From the NCBI GenBank assembly GCA_947568835.1, contig OX387607.1, forward strand, positions 8,937,201-9,001,200: DNA of 64,000 bases, given 5' to 3'. Of this stretch, positions 35,460 through 45,214 are shown in pieces; the first letter of the stretch is position 1, and the number at the start of each line of letters is the position of its first letter. The notes beneath the pieces are model-generated. The model saw only the letters and a program-made list of their open reading frames with translations. It had not been told where the DNA came from and did no database searches. The position numbers and the translations under genes were made by a program. Source of the DNA: Protonemura montana. Lineage: Eukaryota; Arthropoda; Insecta; Plecoptera; Nemouridae.

Positions 35460-35912
35460 GATTGATTGTTTCGTGGTGTTTAGCGACGCACTGTTTTGAC
35501 AGCTGATCATGTGACACTGGTCGTATGGCGTCGGTGAATGAGTAGATTATTATAATGAGGACGATGATGAACCTAAACCCTGCCCAGAAGGGAAGAGTGA
35601 AAACCCGTGCCGGCACGTAGCCAACTCTTAGTCAAAGAACAAGTGGGGTATCACATGCTTAACGTCCCTTCCGAAGGACGGTACAACGCGAAGGATAGGA
35701 TTCCTCCACAAATCCATGCTGTCGAGAGGTTGATAAGCAATGCTAATAAAGTTGCGGCACTAAATTTCATCCCTCCAGCCTCTCTCCCGAACAGAACTGG
35801 CCTAGTCTATGATGGTCACCTATCTAATACCGGACTCAGCACAGTGTTGCTTAACTTTGGTGATCTCACGAGAACCGGTGTTTCAATCACGTTAAACCAC
35901 TCGGTTTCGGTT
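35460..35912 (-). mobile_element. 5S-SINE copy, full length
   Basis: All parts are present on the reverse strand: tail (GGTGTTTAGCGACGCACTG), body (CCCTTCCGAAGGACGGTAC), linker and 5S head (ATGGTCACCTATCTAATACC, GGTGATCTCACGAGAACCGG), ending AAACCACTCGGTTT. It inserted just right of a C-rich tract. A possible weak flanking duplication (CGGTCGGTG / CGGTTGGCG) is not convincing. Confidence 0.88.
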
Positions 35913-36084
35913 GGCGTACAATTACTCATAAACCCACTTATTCCACTGATCGAATTCTGGACGCATCTTGGCCCTTATAAACAACCCCTCATCCCACTGT
36001 CTAATTAAAAAAAAAAAAAACTTTAAATAAACAACCAAAACACCCAGAGGTAAGCGATCGCGAAAAGCTAACGAAATGTCAACA

Positions 36085-36321
36085 CTAAAAAAGGCATGGC
36101 AAACAAATATTTGCCTTTCCAATAATAATTTGTCCTTCCAAAGACTTTGCCAAGAACGACGTCTCAGCTCCAGCCGAACCAGTGTCGTTCACCGGCACAG
36201 AAAACCAGCCGCTGCTAATCGGAAATCCATTATTTAAATCCGGACGGCTTGCCGTAATATCGGTTCCACCTTCGTCGGCCTGGAGCCTGGTGAGGTGTGT
36301 GCCTTCTTCCAGACTCTCCAT
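36085..36321 (-). other. Candidate small coding exon, unrecognised
   Basis: 78 codons from MESLEEGTHLTRLQADEGGT to NICLPCLF on the minus strand. The content is hydrophilic and codon use is balanced, more GC-rich than its AT-rich surroundings. No domain recognised and no clear splice partner. The opposite strand is also open over 69 codons, which weakens the case. Confidence 0.25.
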
Positions 36322-37799
36322 ACATCCCTCGGGATCTCCCAAGTTCTCTATGTTACACTACGGCTCCCGTGATATAGCAAAGACAGCGTGAGCAGTTCCC
36401 GTACAAGAGTCGCATAGTATCGAGAGATGGACTGTAGGGTTTTTATCTTTTAAATCCTGTACGGAGTTGCTTGAGTGTAGAGTTGATGTTATTTACTTGA
36501 ACAATTTTCTCAACTTCTATCTTTGGGTGTTTGCAGACGAAATCTCTTTGGTTTGTGCATATAGACTGTAGGGATGGTTTCCATAGACCTTTGAGTCGTA
36601 TCGTTTCTCACAAGCGAATTGCTAGCTACGCCGGCGGCACCCAGAATATGTCTTCAGGTTTCATCTCATTTCTTGAAGTCGACGGAGAGACGTTCGTGTT
36701 TTGGTCTTCCGTCTTTCAAAGTATTATCTTCGACGGTGCATATATTTGTATTATATTTCTTGCTCAACACGCTAGATTCAGAGATATCGGGAGTTTTTCT
36801 GAAATTTTTGAATTTCTAGTACGAAAAGGAGTAAAAAGAGTTGTTTGCCATTCCGTTGTTTATTTGCCACTAGTCATAACTTGGTGGGGCGGTGATCGAT
36901 ATTTGGTGAACCACATTCGAGGATCATGTTTAATAAAGGACAGAAAAGTAAATTAAATACTAATACTGTCTTCTTATGAGAAAACTTAACAGGGTAAGTT
37001 CCTCGTATTAATATTTTTAATTAGTGATGCATTAACGTTAATGATAGACTTTATCATTCAAAGCAAGTCCCAGTTTCTTGAAGAATACATCTCAAAGTAG
37101 TAAAGGCATTAAAAGTCATAGTCGAATAAAATAGTTCAATCCATTATCTTCCATCGAAAAGCTTTGAATCAGAATGCCGATGAGTGTACAGAACATAATG
37201 CAAAAAATAATCATTGTAGTGGGTATACGTAATCAAATATCACCAGAAAACAGCTCGCCGGAATCGCAGTCTCCAGAAATTGGCTTACCACTTTTCTTAC
37301 AAGCAACGTTCCACAGCATTCCATATTATTATATCCAACCCGGCATCGAACCGAGCAAGGAATTTAATTTCTGCAGCCTTGTGTTTTCAATTTGCGCGCT
37401 TTTTTTGTGCTCTGACTTTAATTCGTAAATACAAAAAAAAGACTGCTAGTTCAATGTTTGTTCTCTTGGTATGTAAATTAAATTCCAATTGAAAATTCAT
37501 TTGGTTTGCAAAAAAAAATATACGTGTATATAAGCTCGATATTAAATTTTCAGATCCGATTGTGATCATTTTATCACAATGGAACGCGAATAACGCGTTT
37601 GTTTACAAATTAAATGAACTGCAAATTCCCAATTCATCGCTCTGGGCTTGCTGGTGAATTACGCCCAAAATTAAGTCGTGCAATCGTGCAATAAGTTAAA
37701 TATCCTAAACTTATTACTAGAGATCGATAACTTGAGTTTTGATTATGCTTTTTATGATAGTGTTTATGTTGATGTTTATATGAACAGTTTTTATTTTTA
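36322..37799. other. AT-rich DNA with a 141-codon unrecognised frame
   Basis: 36,531-36,956 (+) is open with hydrophobic content but no motif. I treat it as chance. Confidence 0.45.
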
Positions 37800-37930
37800 C
37801 TGTGGTTATTATGGTTTTTAGACTCATGTCTTCTTTATCTAACCTTAGCACTAGTTTGGGCAAACTTTTTTCAACTGGGTTTTGAATGGTAAGTGAAGAA
37901 CAACTAAATTTCCTAACGTTTCATAACGTG
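37800..37930 (+). mobile_element. Family B fragment
   Basis: One arm only: TTTTTAGACTCATGTCTTCT, TTATCTAACCTTAGCACTAG, CTGGGTTTTGAATGGTAAGT, then CTAAATTTCCTAACGTTTCA. Confidence 0.6.
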
Positions 37931-39000
37931 TACTTTATCAAGATAGAAAGCAGTCCTCCTCTAGCAATATACTCTCTTAGCTCGCAACTCTCAAAATAGC
38001 TTACCTACTACGTTCTTGCCTTAGCTCGTACTCTTAATATACTCCCTTAGCTATTTGAATTTGATTGTTATTACTATTTGACCCAGCTGGCATTCCTGAC
38101 TAGCTTCTATTCAATGTGACCCGAAAATTAACTACACATTATTATGTTTCATGCAAAATACATCCATATATATTTTGGTCGGCATTCGAAATGGGCAAAT
38201 AATTCATGTTGTCCCCATAAACATGAGTCATTCGAAAGTTTATGTATACCGTGGTTATAATAGCTAGGTTGCAACACAAATGCAATAATATTATAGCTAC
38301 ATTATTGGTACTGTATTGACGGTGATATTCTTGGCCACATAATGAGGTAAGCACAAGGTCATACTCGTAATTACTTGTAAAATACCTGAACTACTCGCAT
38401 ATTGTAATAAAAAATGAAGCCAAGGTAATCGGAGATTTTGTGTCATGCAAAGAACCCTTTATCTGCAAAATGAATAACTTGTCTAGCATCCCCTCTGTTT
38501 GCTCGAAAATTTAATACTATTTATACTGCCTTGCGGTTTAGTGTCACAGGGAATTGTCTTGAAGGATATACGCCCGTTTTTATGCACTCTATAAGACATA
38601 TAATAAATTCCAGCAGACAGCGAGCGAAGAAAATTGCTCCAACTTATCGAATTTGGTTCTGACAATTTGTGGATAACCCCAAGGTACACAAGGTACATAA
38701 ATCAAAATGAATCGTGTCATGTAAAATAAAACTGATTTGAAATCCAGTTCAAAGTTGCATTATTTATTGCGCTTTTATACCAGTCCCAATTTCAAAGTCA
38801 AATAGAGAACAGGGAAACAATGCGATCATGCCTAACGTTGTTTAAATAGTAAAAAAAAAACGTATTCAAAGACCAAACAACGCAATTGCATATCTGCCAC
38901 CAGCCAAGCTACAAGTATACACTTACTAAAGTTAGACTAACGCCTCCACCTACCTTATTCTGAAGCGTCTATCTCCATTCCGGCTTCGTCGCCATCCGCC
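37931..39000. other. AT-rich DNA, nothing recognised
   Basis: Repeated CTCTTAGCTC / CCCTTAGCT strings around 37,973-38,055. No gene. Confidence 0.5.
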
Positions 39001-39980
39001 TACTCGCACCAAGACGTCGAACAACCGACCTCTCGTACATGTCACGATATCGAACCTAACCCTCGTCGCCACCTTCAATTCACAGCTGATGTCCGTCAAG
39101 CTCACACGACACACGAATCGCCTCCCGCTTCCAAGTTATGTCAACCGTCGAGTCAGCAGTAAAACAATTCCCGACCAAACACGGTCACTGTTGTAGGTTC
39201 TTCTTGCTTATCGGGGTAGAAGTTGATACCGGTGACGGTTACCGTCAAGGCTCGGCGGCACGACCCGTCTTCGTAGCACCGCGACTGAGACTGAACGAGT
39301 CTCTAGATCCTGCCGGTAGAGTGCGCGCTCCGCTCTCTCCCTGCGCCAGCGTACGGCGAACGATCCAGCGTTACCTTGCAGCCTCCCTCGCCGACTCCAT
39401 TCGGTATCAAACACAATCGCAAAACAATTAAAGAACACAGAGAGGTGGCATTTCGGTTAGGTTTATAGATCTGAAAGCACGCACCGCACCGGCTTCGCGA
39501 GGTTGTTTCTCTGTGTTTATATAGGTGTATCGTATTTCTTAGACAGGTATATAAAAACTCACATAAAAACTTCGGAAAGGGCGGGAGGAGTTTCAAAAGT
39601 TTTTTTTTCTCGTTTTTAAAGGAAAAAAGTTTTCGCACTGTTATGCACAAAAGTTTCTTTTATATCAAATGCTCCGCGCAGTCGAAGTTCGTGGCAAATA
39701 CGCCTTCTATTATACGTTGCATGTCGATTCTCGAGATTTCTCTTTACCTTCTTCGGACGAGTACCGAGCGCCATGTCGAGGACCGACCGGTCACTTGTCT
39801 GTCCTGCTGGACTACGAGCACCATTCAAGTGCCATCGATCTGCAAGAAGTGCGCCGTCTCTTTCGCTCGCTCCACGAATGGGAAAGTTGTTCTCTTTCCC
39901 ACAAGCGGTCTACACTCTAGGGACGAGGAATTGATGGGGACAGAATATCTACATCTCGGATATCCAACCTGGAAGTAAAC
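39001..39980. other. GC/CpG-richer DNA with overlapping open frames
   Basis: 39,000-39,410 and 39,640-39,960 are open in several frames on both strands. Either could hold an exon of an unseen gene, but I see no splice-bounded frame that reads as a known protein. Confidence 0.35.
39669..39920 (+). other. Open frame of 83 codons, unrecognised
   Basis: It starts MLRAVEVRGKYAFYYTLHVD and contains EVRRLFRSLHEWESC. It overlaps a longer frame (39,643-39,978) in another phase in a GC-rich region. No family recognised. Confidence 0.15.
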
Positions 39981-40539
39981 AAAATTTCCCGTTTTATATA
40001 ATCTTGAAGGATTTAACAGGATTTGGCGCACAATTCCATTGTATGCATGGCACTTGTATGATATAGAGAACTATATGCGTGAAATGGTACTTCAACAATT
40101 CTGTATAAAGTTATACTTTGTTTAAATACGCATATACACCGTAACATTAAAACCACATTACCAGGGCAACATGTTTGTTTAGCTGTACTTTGGCCTGTGC
40201 AATACCTGCCTAGTGTATTTGCGAGGCTAGAAGAGGAAGCCACTTCCGCATGAATCATGGGCTATGTTTCAAGGGTCCTTGCTTGACACTCTGTACCATT
40301 TGTTTGCTAGTGTGGCTTCAGTGCTAGAGGAATATAGAGGCGGTGTTTCTGATGCGTGTTGGTAAATGGCTTTGAAACACTATGAAATCACAGTGCATCG
40401 ATGATGCATGTTGGGCAAACTACCGAACAAGTTAGAGATTCAACTTGTCAGTTTCAGTAATTTAGGGAAATTCTAATCTAGATCTAAATTTATTTACTTT
40501 TTCACTATTAAATTCTTTCATTACTGCATCAAAATATTT
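39981..40539. other. AT-rich DNA, nothing recognised
   Basis: No repeat or coding signal. Confidence 0.5.
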
Positions 40540-40562
40540 TTTTTTTTTTTTTTTTTTTTTTT
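40540..40562 (+). repeat. T-homopolymer tract
   Basis: About 24 T in a row, 22 bp left of the truncated 5S-SINE copy. It may be the remnant of another retroposon's A tail on the minus strand. Confidence 0.9.
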
Positions 40563-40583
40563 AATCACGATTTCATGGAATTC

Positions 40584-40815
40584 ATTGATTTGTAGGACCT
40601 AACGACTCTCTATGTTACCAACGGGCTTTGTGGCACTGATCAAATGGCGTCGATGAATGAGTGGATGATGATACAGGCTAGAAGGGAGGAAGATAAACCC
40701 GTTGCCGGCTCATAGCCTACAGAATTCCTCCACCAGTCCATACTATCAATAGGTTAATAAATTCGAATAGAGTTGCTGTACTAACTTCCATCCCTCCAAC
40801 TTCTCTCCCGAAAAT
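40584..40815 (-). mobile_element. 5S-SINE copy with internal deletion, no 5S head
   Basis: The reverse strand has a diverged tail, CAT-rich part, then a jump from the body's distal part (CCGGCTCATAGCCTACAG) to the linker (AATTCCTCCACC...TCTCTCCCGAAAA). It is cut off where the next copy begins. The conserved TTCGGAAGG block is lost. Confidence 0.75.
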
Positions 40816-40820
40816 TATGA

Positions 40821-41255
40821 TGATTTGTGGTGTTTAACGACGCACTGTTTTGACGACTGGCCGTGCGGCACTGGTCCAATGGCGTCGGTGAATGAGTGGA
40901 TGATGATGAGGATGATAATGAGCCTAACATAGCCTAGAAGGGAGGAGGGGAAACCCGGTGCCGGCACGTAGCCTACTCCTGTCAAAGAGCACCAAGGGGA
41001 CCGCCGGCTTAACGTCCCTTCCGAAGGACGGTACAATGCGAACAACAGGATTCCTCCACAAATCCATGCCGTCGAGAGGTCGATAAGCAAGGCGAATGAA
41101 GTTGCTGTATTAACTTTCATCCCTCCAACCTCTCTCCCGAACAGAACTGGTCATGTGTGTGTTGGTCACCCATCCAATACCTGACTCAGCGCAGTGTTGC
41201 TCAACACCGGTAATCTCACGAGAATCGGTGGTTCCAACACATCAAACCGTTTGGT
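40821..41255 (-). mobile_element. 5S-SINE copy, full length, adjacent to the previous copy
   Basis: A well-preserved copy on the reverse strand: GGTGTTTAACGACGCACTG tail, body CCCTTCCGAAGGACGGTAC, and 5S head (GGTCACCCATCCAATACCTG...TAATCTCACGAGAATCGG) ending CATCAAACCGTTTGGTT. In the head, AACTTCGG is changed to AACACCGG. It stands in tandem, same orientation, with the truncated copy at 40,584-40,815. Confidence 0.9.
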
Positions 41256-41831
41256 TGATTTTATAAAAATGTAGATCAGGGAAAACCTACAGACACTCCT
41301 ATGAGAAAAACGAAAAAAAATACAGTAACCTCGTTAGGAAAGAGCCCAAAGAAAAAAAGGCTACTTATTTTTTAGTATTGAACACAGTTTAGATACTAAA
41401 TACTTTAACAAGATAGCTAATAGCTTGTCCACTCGGTTTTTCCTCCTACTAAAGCAGGGAGTTCTTTCCGGCGATCCGCTTAAGGTTCCGCTAGCTCCTC
41501 AACACCAGAGAGTCGAGCTAATTGCGTTATTCATGCTATGCTAATGCAAGTACTTCGTATTGATGTTTATTCATCGCCGTCGCGGCATCTCTTGAGCAAC
41601 AAGACGTTCGCTGAGCAGCCCCCTCCCCAACCCGCGTCCTCTGCCCCGCAATGCGCCATTTCAGACCAACCAGGAACCTTCAGCGCTTGTTGCTTTCCAT
41701 CTACAAGGGCAGAGACATTTTCAAAATTCAAGAATTTTACTTTCTTGGATTGTTTTGCCAAAAGGTTTGGACGAAAATGCTGATTCGAAAACGCTAATAG
41801 TTAAGGATGATTATAAAAAATTCTCATGCAC
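41256..41831. other. Spacer between SINE copies
   Basis: No recognised content. Confidence 0.5.
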
Positions 41832-42157
41832 GTGACTATTGGCGGTCGGGATATAGGTACGAGTGATAACAGTTAGTATAAAAGCGTCACTAGCCTTGCT
41901 TATTATAACCACTCGACAGCATGTATGTTTGAAAGAATCTTTTTGTTCGAGTCGTACCGTCCTTCGGAAGAGACATTAAGCCGATTAACCCGTTGGTGTA
42001 CTTTGTCAGGAGTCTAAGTGCCCTGACCGGGCTGCCCCTACTCTCTTTTAGCCAGTTCGGGTATCCTCATTCGTTCAACGACGCCATTAGACCAGTGCCA
42101 CAGGGACTGTTGTCAAGAACAGTGCGTTATAAACGTCACAAATTAATCAACTAATTC
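41832..42157 (+). mobile_element. 5S-SINE copy, 5'-truncated
   Basis: It begins within the linker, then the body (TACCGTCCTTCGGAAGAGAC), a diverged CAT-rich stretch, and the tail (GACGCCATTAGACCAGTGCC) ending CAAATTAATCAAC. The 5S head is absent. Confidence 0.8.
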
Positions 42158-44421
42158 ACAAGATACTCAGCGTGAAATATAAAAAACATTTAATTTATTA
42201 CATAAATTAGTTCAAACACCAAATGCAACTAACCGATCATGAAAGTTCGTTGTTTTTCAAAATATTTTTTCGGCCACCCTGAAGATGGGGAGGAGCGAAC
42301 CGAAATGTCGGACAACCATGGTATTAAAATCACGTTCACTCATCAACGTTCAAAAAACGAAATAAGCAAATTTCTCAAAAACTGTGGGCTCTGCGAATAT
42401 TTGAATAGTTATGTATACGATATTCTTTCCTTCTCTGCAAAAGTTATAGAGACCTAGTTTCAACTACAACCCGGACAAAAATTCCGAATTCTGGAACAGT
42501 TATTCTGATCACTTGGGAATGTTTAACGAAGTTCTCGAGAGTAGCGGCATTCAGCTAAAGTCGTTAAACCATCAATAAAGACTGAACGAAACAATTGGAC
42601 ACCGAGTTTCTGTTCAGTGTGTGACCTGTTGCTCGAGACGAAAGTTAAGTGTTGGTGTGGGGTAACAGCGAAATTCTTAGACAGAAATGTTTAGTTAAAT
42701 TTTGTTAATATTGCGGGAAACGTAAAACTATATCCCTTTTAGGAATTCCAGTCGTTATTTTTATTACAATTCAAAATTGAAGTTGAATAAAAAAATATAT
42801 AAAAAGTTAGATTAGTTAAAACGTTCACTGGTAAGTTTACGGGAAGAATCGATAAAAAATGTCTCTTGAATGAACAAAAACGACACAAAAAATGTATAGT
42901 TAGCTGGAATGTTAATTACTAAATTAAAGCAAAGTTTTTTTATATTACAAAACAGGGTGAGCATAAAGATATGAAATGAATTTAAATTGAGAACTGAACA
43001 TTGCCACCCCCTTGCGACACTTGGGGTCAGCTTAGATTACCGTTCGGATTCCAATCGACCACCCAATCGTTTCTCTTCGCAAGGAAATTCACGAGCCGAG
43101 TTAATTGGGAAATAAAACAACCCTTTCGTGTTGCCAAAGGCTTGGTAAAAGAGTTGGGCGGGGGTGGAAGGGTAGCAAGTAAGGGCTGACTCTGCAACGG
43201 ACGGGTATTTCGTGAGAAAAATAAAACACGAGCGCATGCAAATAAGCCAGGGTACCATTCTTCTCAATTATCAAATTAAATTTGTATTTACTGACTCGGC
43301 ATTACTTTTGTCGTCGTAAAAATGGCCAAGCAAGGGGGTGTCCATTTTTAATTGGGTTTTTTTCCTCTTCAGCAGACGAATTTTTCTAAAGGACAAAAGA
43401 AGTCTTTTGTGTTTATACAAAAGAAATGATTGTTGAACGAAGATAACAGTGTTTCTATAAGAGCAAGCGTTTTAAAATTAATAATACAAATTTAACAGCT
43501 CTTTGATTGAGCTTTGACCTTTGAACTCCACCGAAGAACAAAAAAAACGTTTTTCAGAATGGCCCATTGTGCAACATAAAAATACAACAAAGCCCAAGAT
43601 AAAACAGCAATCGTCTTGCAGGGTTTCTAATATCTAGTACCTAGCGTTTTCGATTTTGTCGATGTTAAAAATGGTCTACGGGGTTGGGTTACTTCTTGAA
43701 ATTGAATTTTATTACTTAGTTATGGTTCCAAGTAATTGAGTGAGAAACTGTAAAAAAAAAATTCTTTTATGAACTACGGGTGAGCAAAAATGATCAAAAT
43801 TTCCGTTTTCCAGTTTGACTCCTAGATGCTACCCGCAGAGCATTGCATCTGGCACCTCCACTAGAATACATGAGATCAAATGAGCCTCAATTTGCGTGCC
43901 TTCATTTTAATGTCCCTCAGGGTTCACTTGCAAATTTACACCCTTGCAGGAATTGCGAAAATTATTCGAAAACGGCCGAGAAACGGCTCGGCTGGAAGTG
44001 GTTTTAATTTGTATATAATTTCTGACCTCACGCGAAATTTCTACGATGACTTGATGGGGTTTTCATAAATAAATGTATTTAAAACTGGCTGGCAAGGATA
44101 GATTTTGACCGTTTTCAAACAATGGTAAACAACTTAACTATCGAAGAAACTTATTTTTAGTCAATTTTTAGTGCTTATCCATATTTTAACATTTCGTAGG
44201 ATTTGGTGGAGATGTATCACGTATTTAATAAGTTTTGCACTCTAGGAAAGATTTCAAGACATTATGGACGGAAATCTTTTAACAGCCAACTTCGTTTGTT
44301 ATCGAAATTTTCATCTTGGCCACCTTGAAATTAACAGTGTTTCCACAGTGCAGTGACCCCCCCAGTGACATAGGTGGCAAATTTCAAATACAGAAAATGG
44401 GTTTCAAAACATGAAAATGTA
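42158..44421. other. DNA 3' of the K2P gene; possible Penelope-like 3' end
   Basis: Around 42,270-42,335 the sequence CCTGAAGATGGGGAGGAGCG, AACCGAAATGTCGGAC resembles the CTGAAGATG...CGAAACGTCGG ends of Penelope-like elements. No reverse transcriptase frame adjoins. The remainder is AT-rich. An AATAAA on the minus strand near 43,709 is far from the channel stop. Confidence 0.3.
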
Positions 44422-44605
44422 AAGCTTTTCCAATTTGAATAAGATTTCATCTAAATTTAACGCATCCAACGTCAAATTGGAGTTACTCGAGAATGACAGG
44501 TTGTGACGTGGTATAGCGTCACTAGAATCAGATTGATTGTGAGTATTCACAGCCTCTTGGTTCTACTCCTTTGAGATCCGTCATTCTCATCAAATACACT
44601 AAAAT

Positions 44606-44710
44606 CGTCTCAAAAAGCCAGTGCCTCAATGGCTTAATGGGTTAGAGCAACACCCACGATAGGTGGAGATCGGGGTTCGAGTCCCCATTTGGAGATGAAT
44701 TTTTGAGACG
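44606..44710. repeat. 11-bp perfect inverted repeat enclosing the tRNA-like sequence
   Basis: CGTCTCAAAAA (44,606-44,616) and TTTTTGAGACG (44,700-44,710) are exact reverse complements and lie within 7 and 5 bases of the tRNA-like ends. Confidence 0.85.
44623..44695 (+). tRNA. tRNA-like sequence, probably pseudogene or SINE head
   Basis: It has an A-box (TGGCTTAATGGGTTAGAGC) and a B-box (GGGTTCGAGTCCC). The D-arm (GCTT/GAGC), anticodon arm (CACC/GGTG) and T-arm (GGGG/CCCC) pair. The acceptor arm pairs poorly (GCCTCAA against TTTGGAG), and position 33 before the would-be CGA anticodon is A and not T. So it looks like a tRNA but is unlikely to be a working one. It lies inside a perfect 11-bp inverted repeat. 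Confidence 0.5.
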
Positions 44711-44898
44711 TTTATAGGGTTCATAATAATAAAACACCCCGCGCATTGCAAGCGTTTGCAATTTAAATAAGATTTCATCTAAAAATGCATTTGATTACCC
44801 GTTTACCGTAACAACAAGAAAACATCAAAGCAGCCTGTTAACTACAAATCGTCTCGAAAGTGAGGTTATGTCTCACCTGGCGTGGCCGACAGGTAGTG

Positions 44899-45214
44899 TC
44901 ACCTAGCGGGCAATACCGAGCGTTTTGCGCACGCCAGACAATTGCGCAGTGAGGATGCGCACGAGCGCATCTTGTGTACGACCTCCTCTTGCATTAGGTT
45001 GAAGCACATGGCGATCAGCGCCATGCCTAGCATCAGGTACATCGAGCAGAAGATGAACGAAAGGTCCAGAACTTTGTTGGCGCGGATTATCTGGTCGCCG
45101 GGTACAAAGTCACCGAAGCCGATCGTGCTGAGGCTGATGAAACAGAAGTAGGAACCGTCCAGGAAGTTCCATTCTTCCCACAGGGAGAAGAGCACGGCGC
45201 CTCCGCAGATGTAG
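44899..45214 (-). CDS. K2P channel coding exon 4 (M3, second pore, M4, C-terminus)
   Basis: The acceptor is ttctgctccag. The first base completes a glycine codon begun in exon 3. The frame reads [15 protein letters not shown] (end of M3), pore helix YFCFISLS, filter [11 protein letters not shown]4 ([21 protein letters not shown]), then a short Cys- and Arg-rich cytosolic tail ending LPAR and TGA. The exon is 316 nt. An ATG-initiated reading inside the exon would miss M3, so the splice model is preferred. Confidence 0.93.

Larger units (their letters stand above)
44422..44787 (+). repeat. 38-bp direct repeats flanking the tRNA-like segment
   Basis: 44,422-44,460 and 44,750-44,787 share AAGCNTTTNCAATTT and AATAAGATTTCATCTAAA with about 3-4 differences over 38 bp. 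The 290 bp between them contains the tRNA-like sequence. Confidence 0.7.

Noticed and set aside
36531..36956. 141-codon membrane-like protein
   Set aside because: Hydrophobic stretches occur but there is no signal, motif, splice signal or homolog I recognise. AT-rich random sequence also gives Phe/Ile/Leu-rich frames.
44623..44695. Functional tRNA with CGA anticodon
   Set aside because: Poor acceptor pairing and A at position 33 argue against function. Kept as tRNA-like only.
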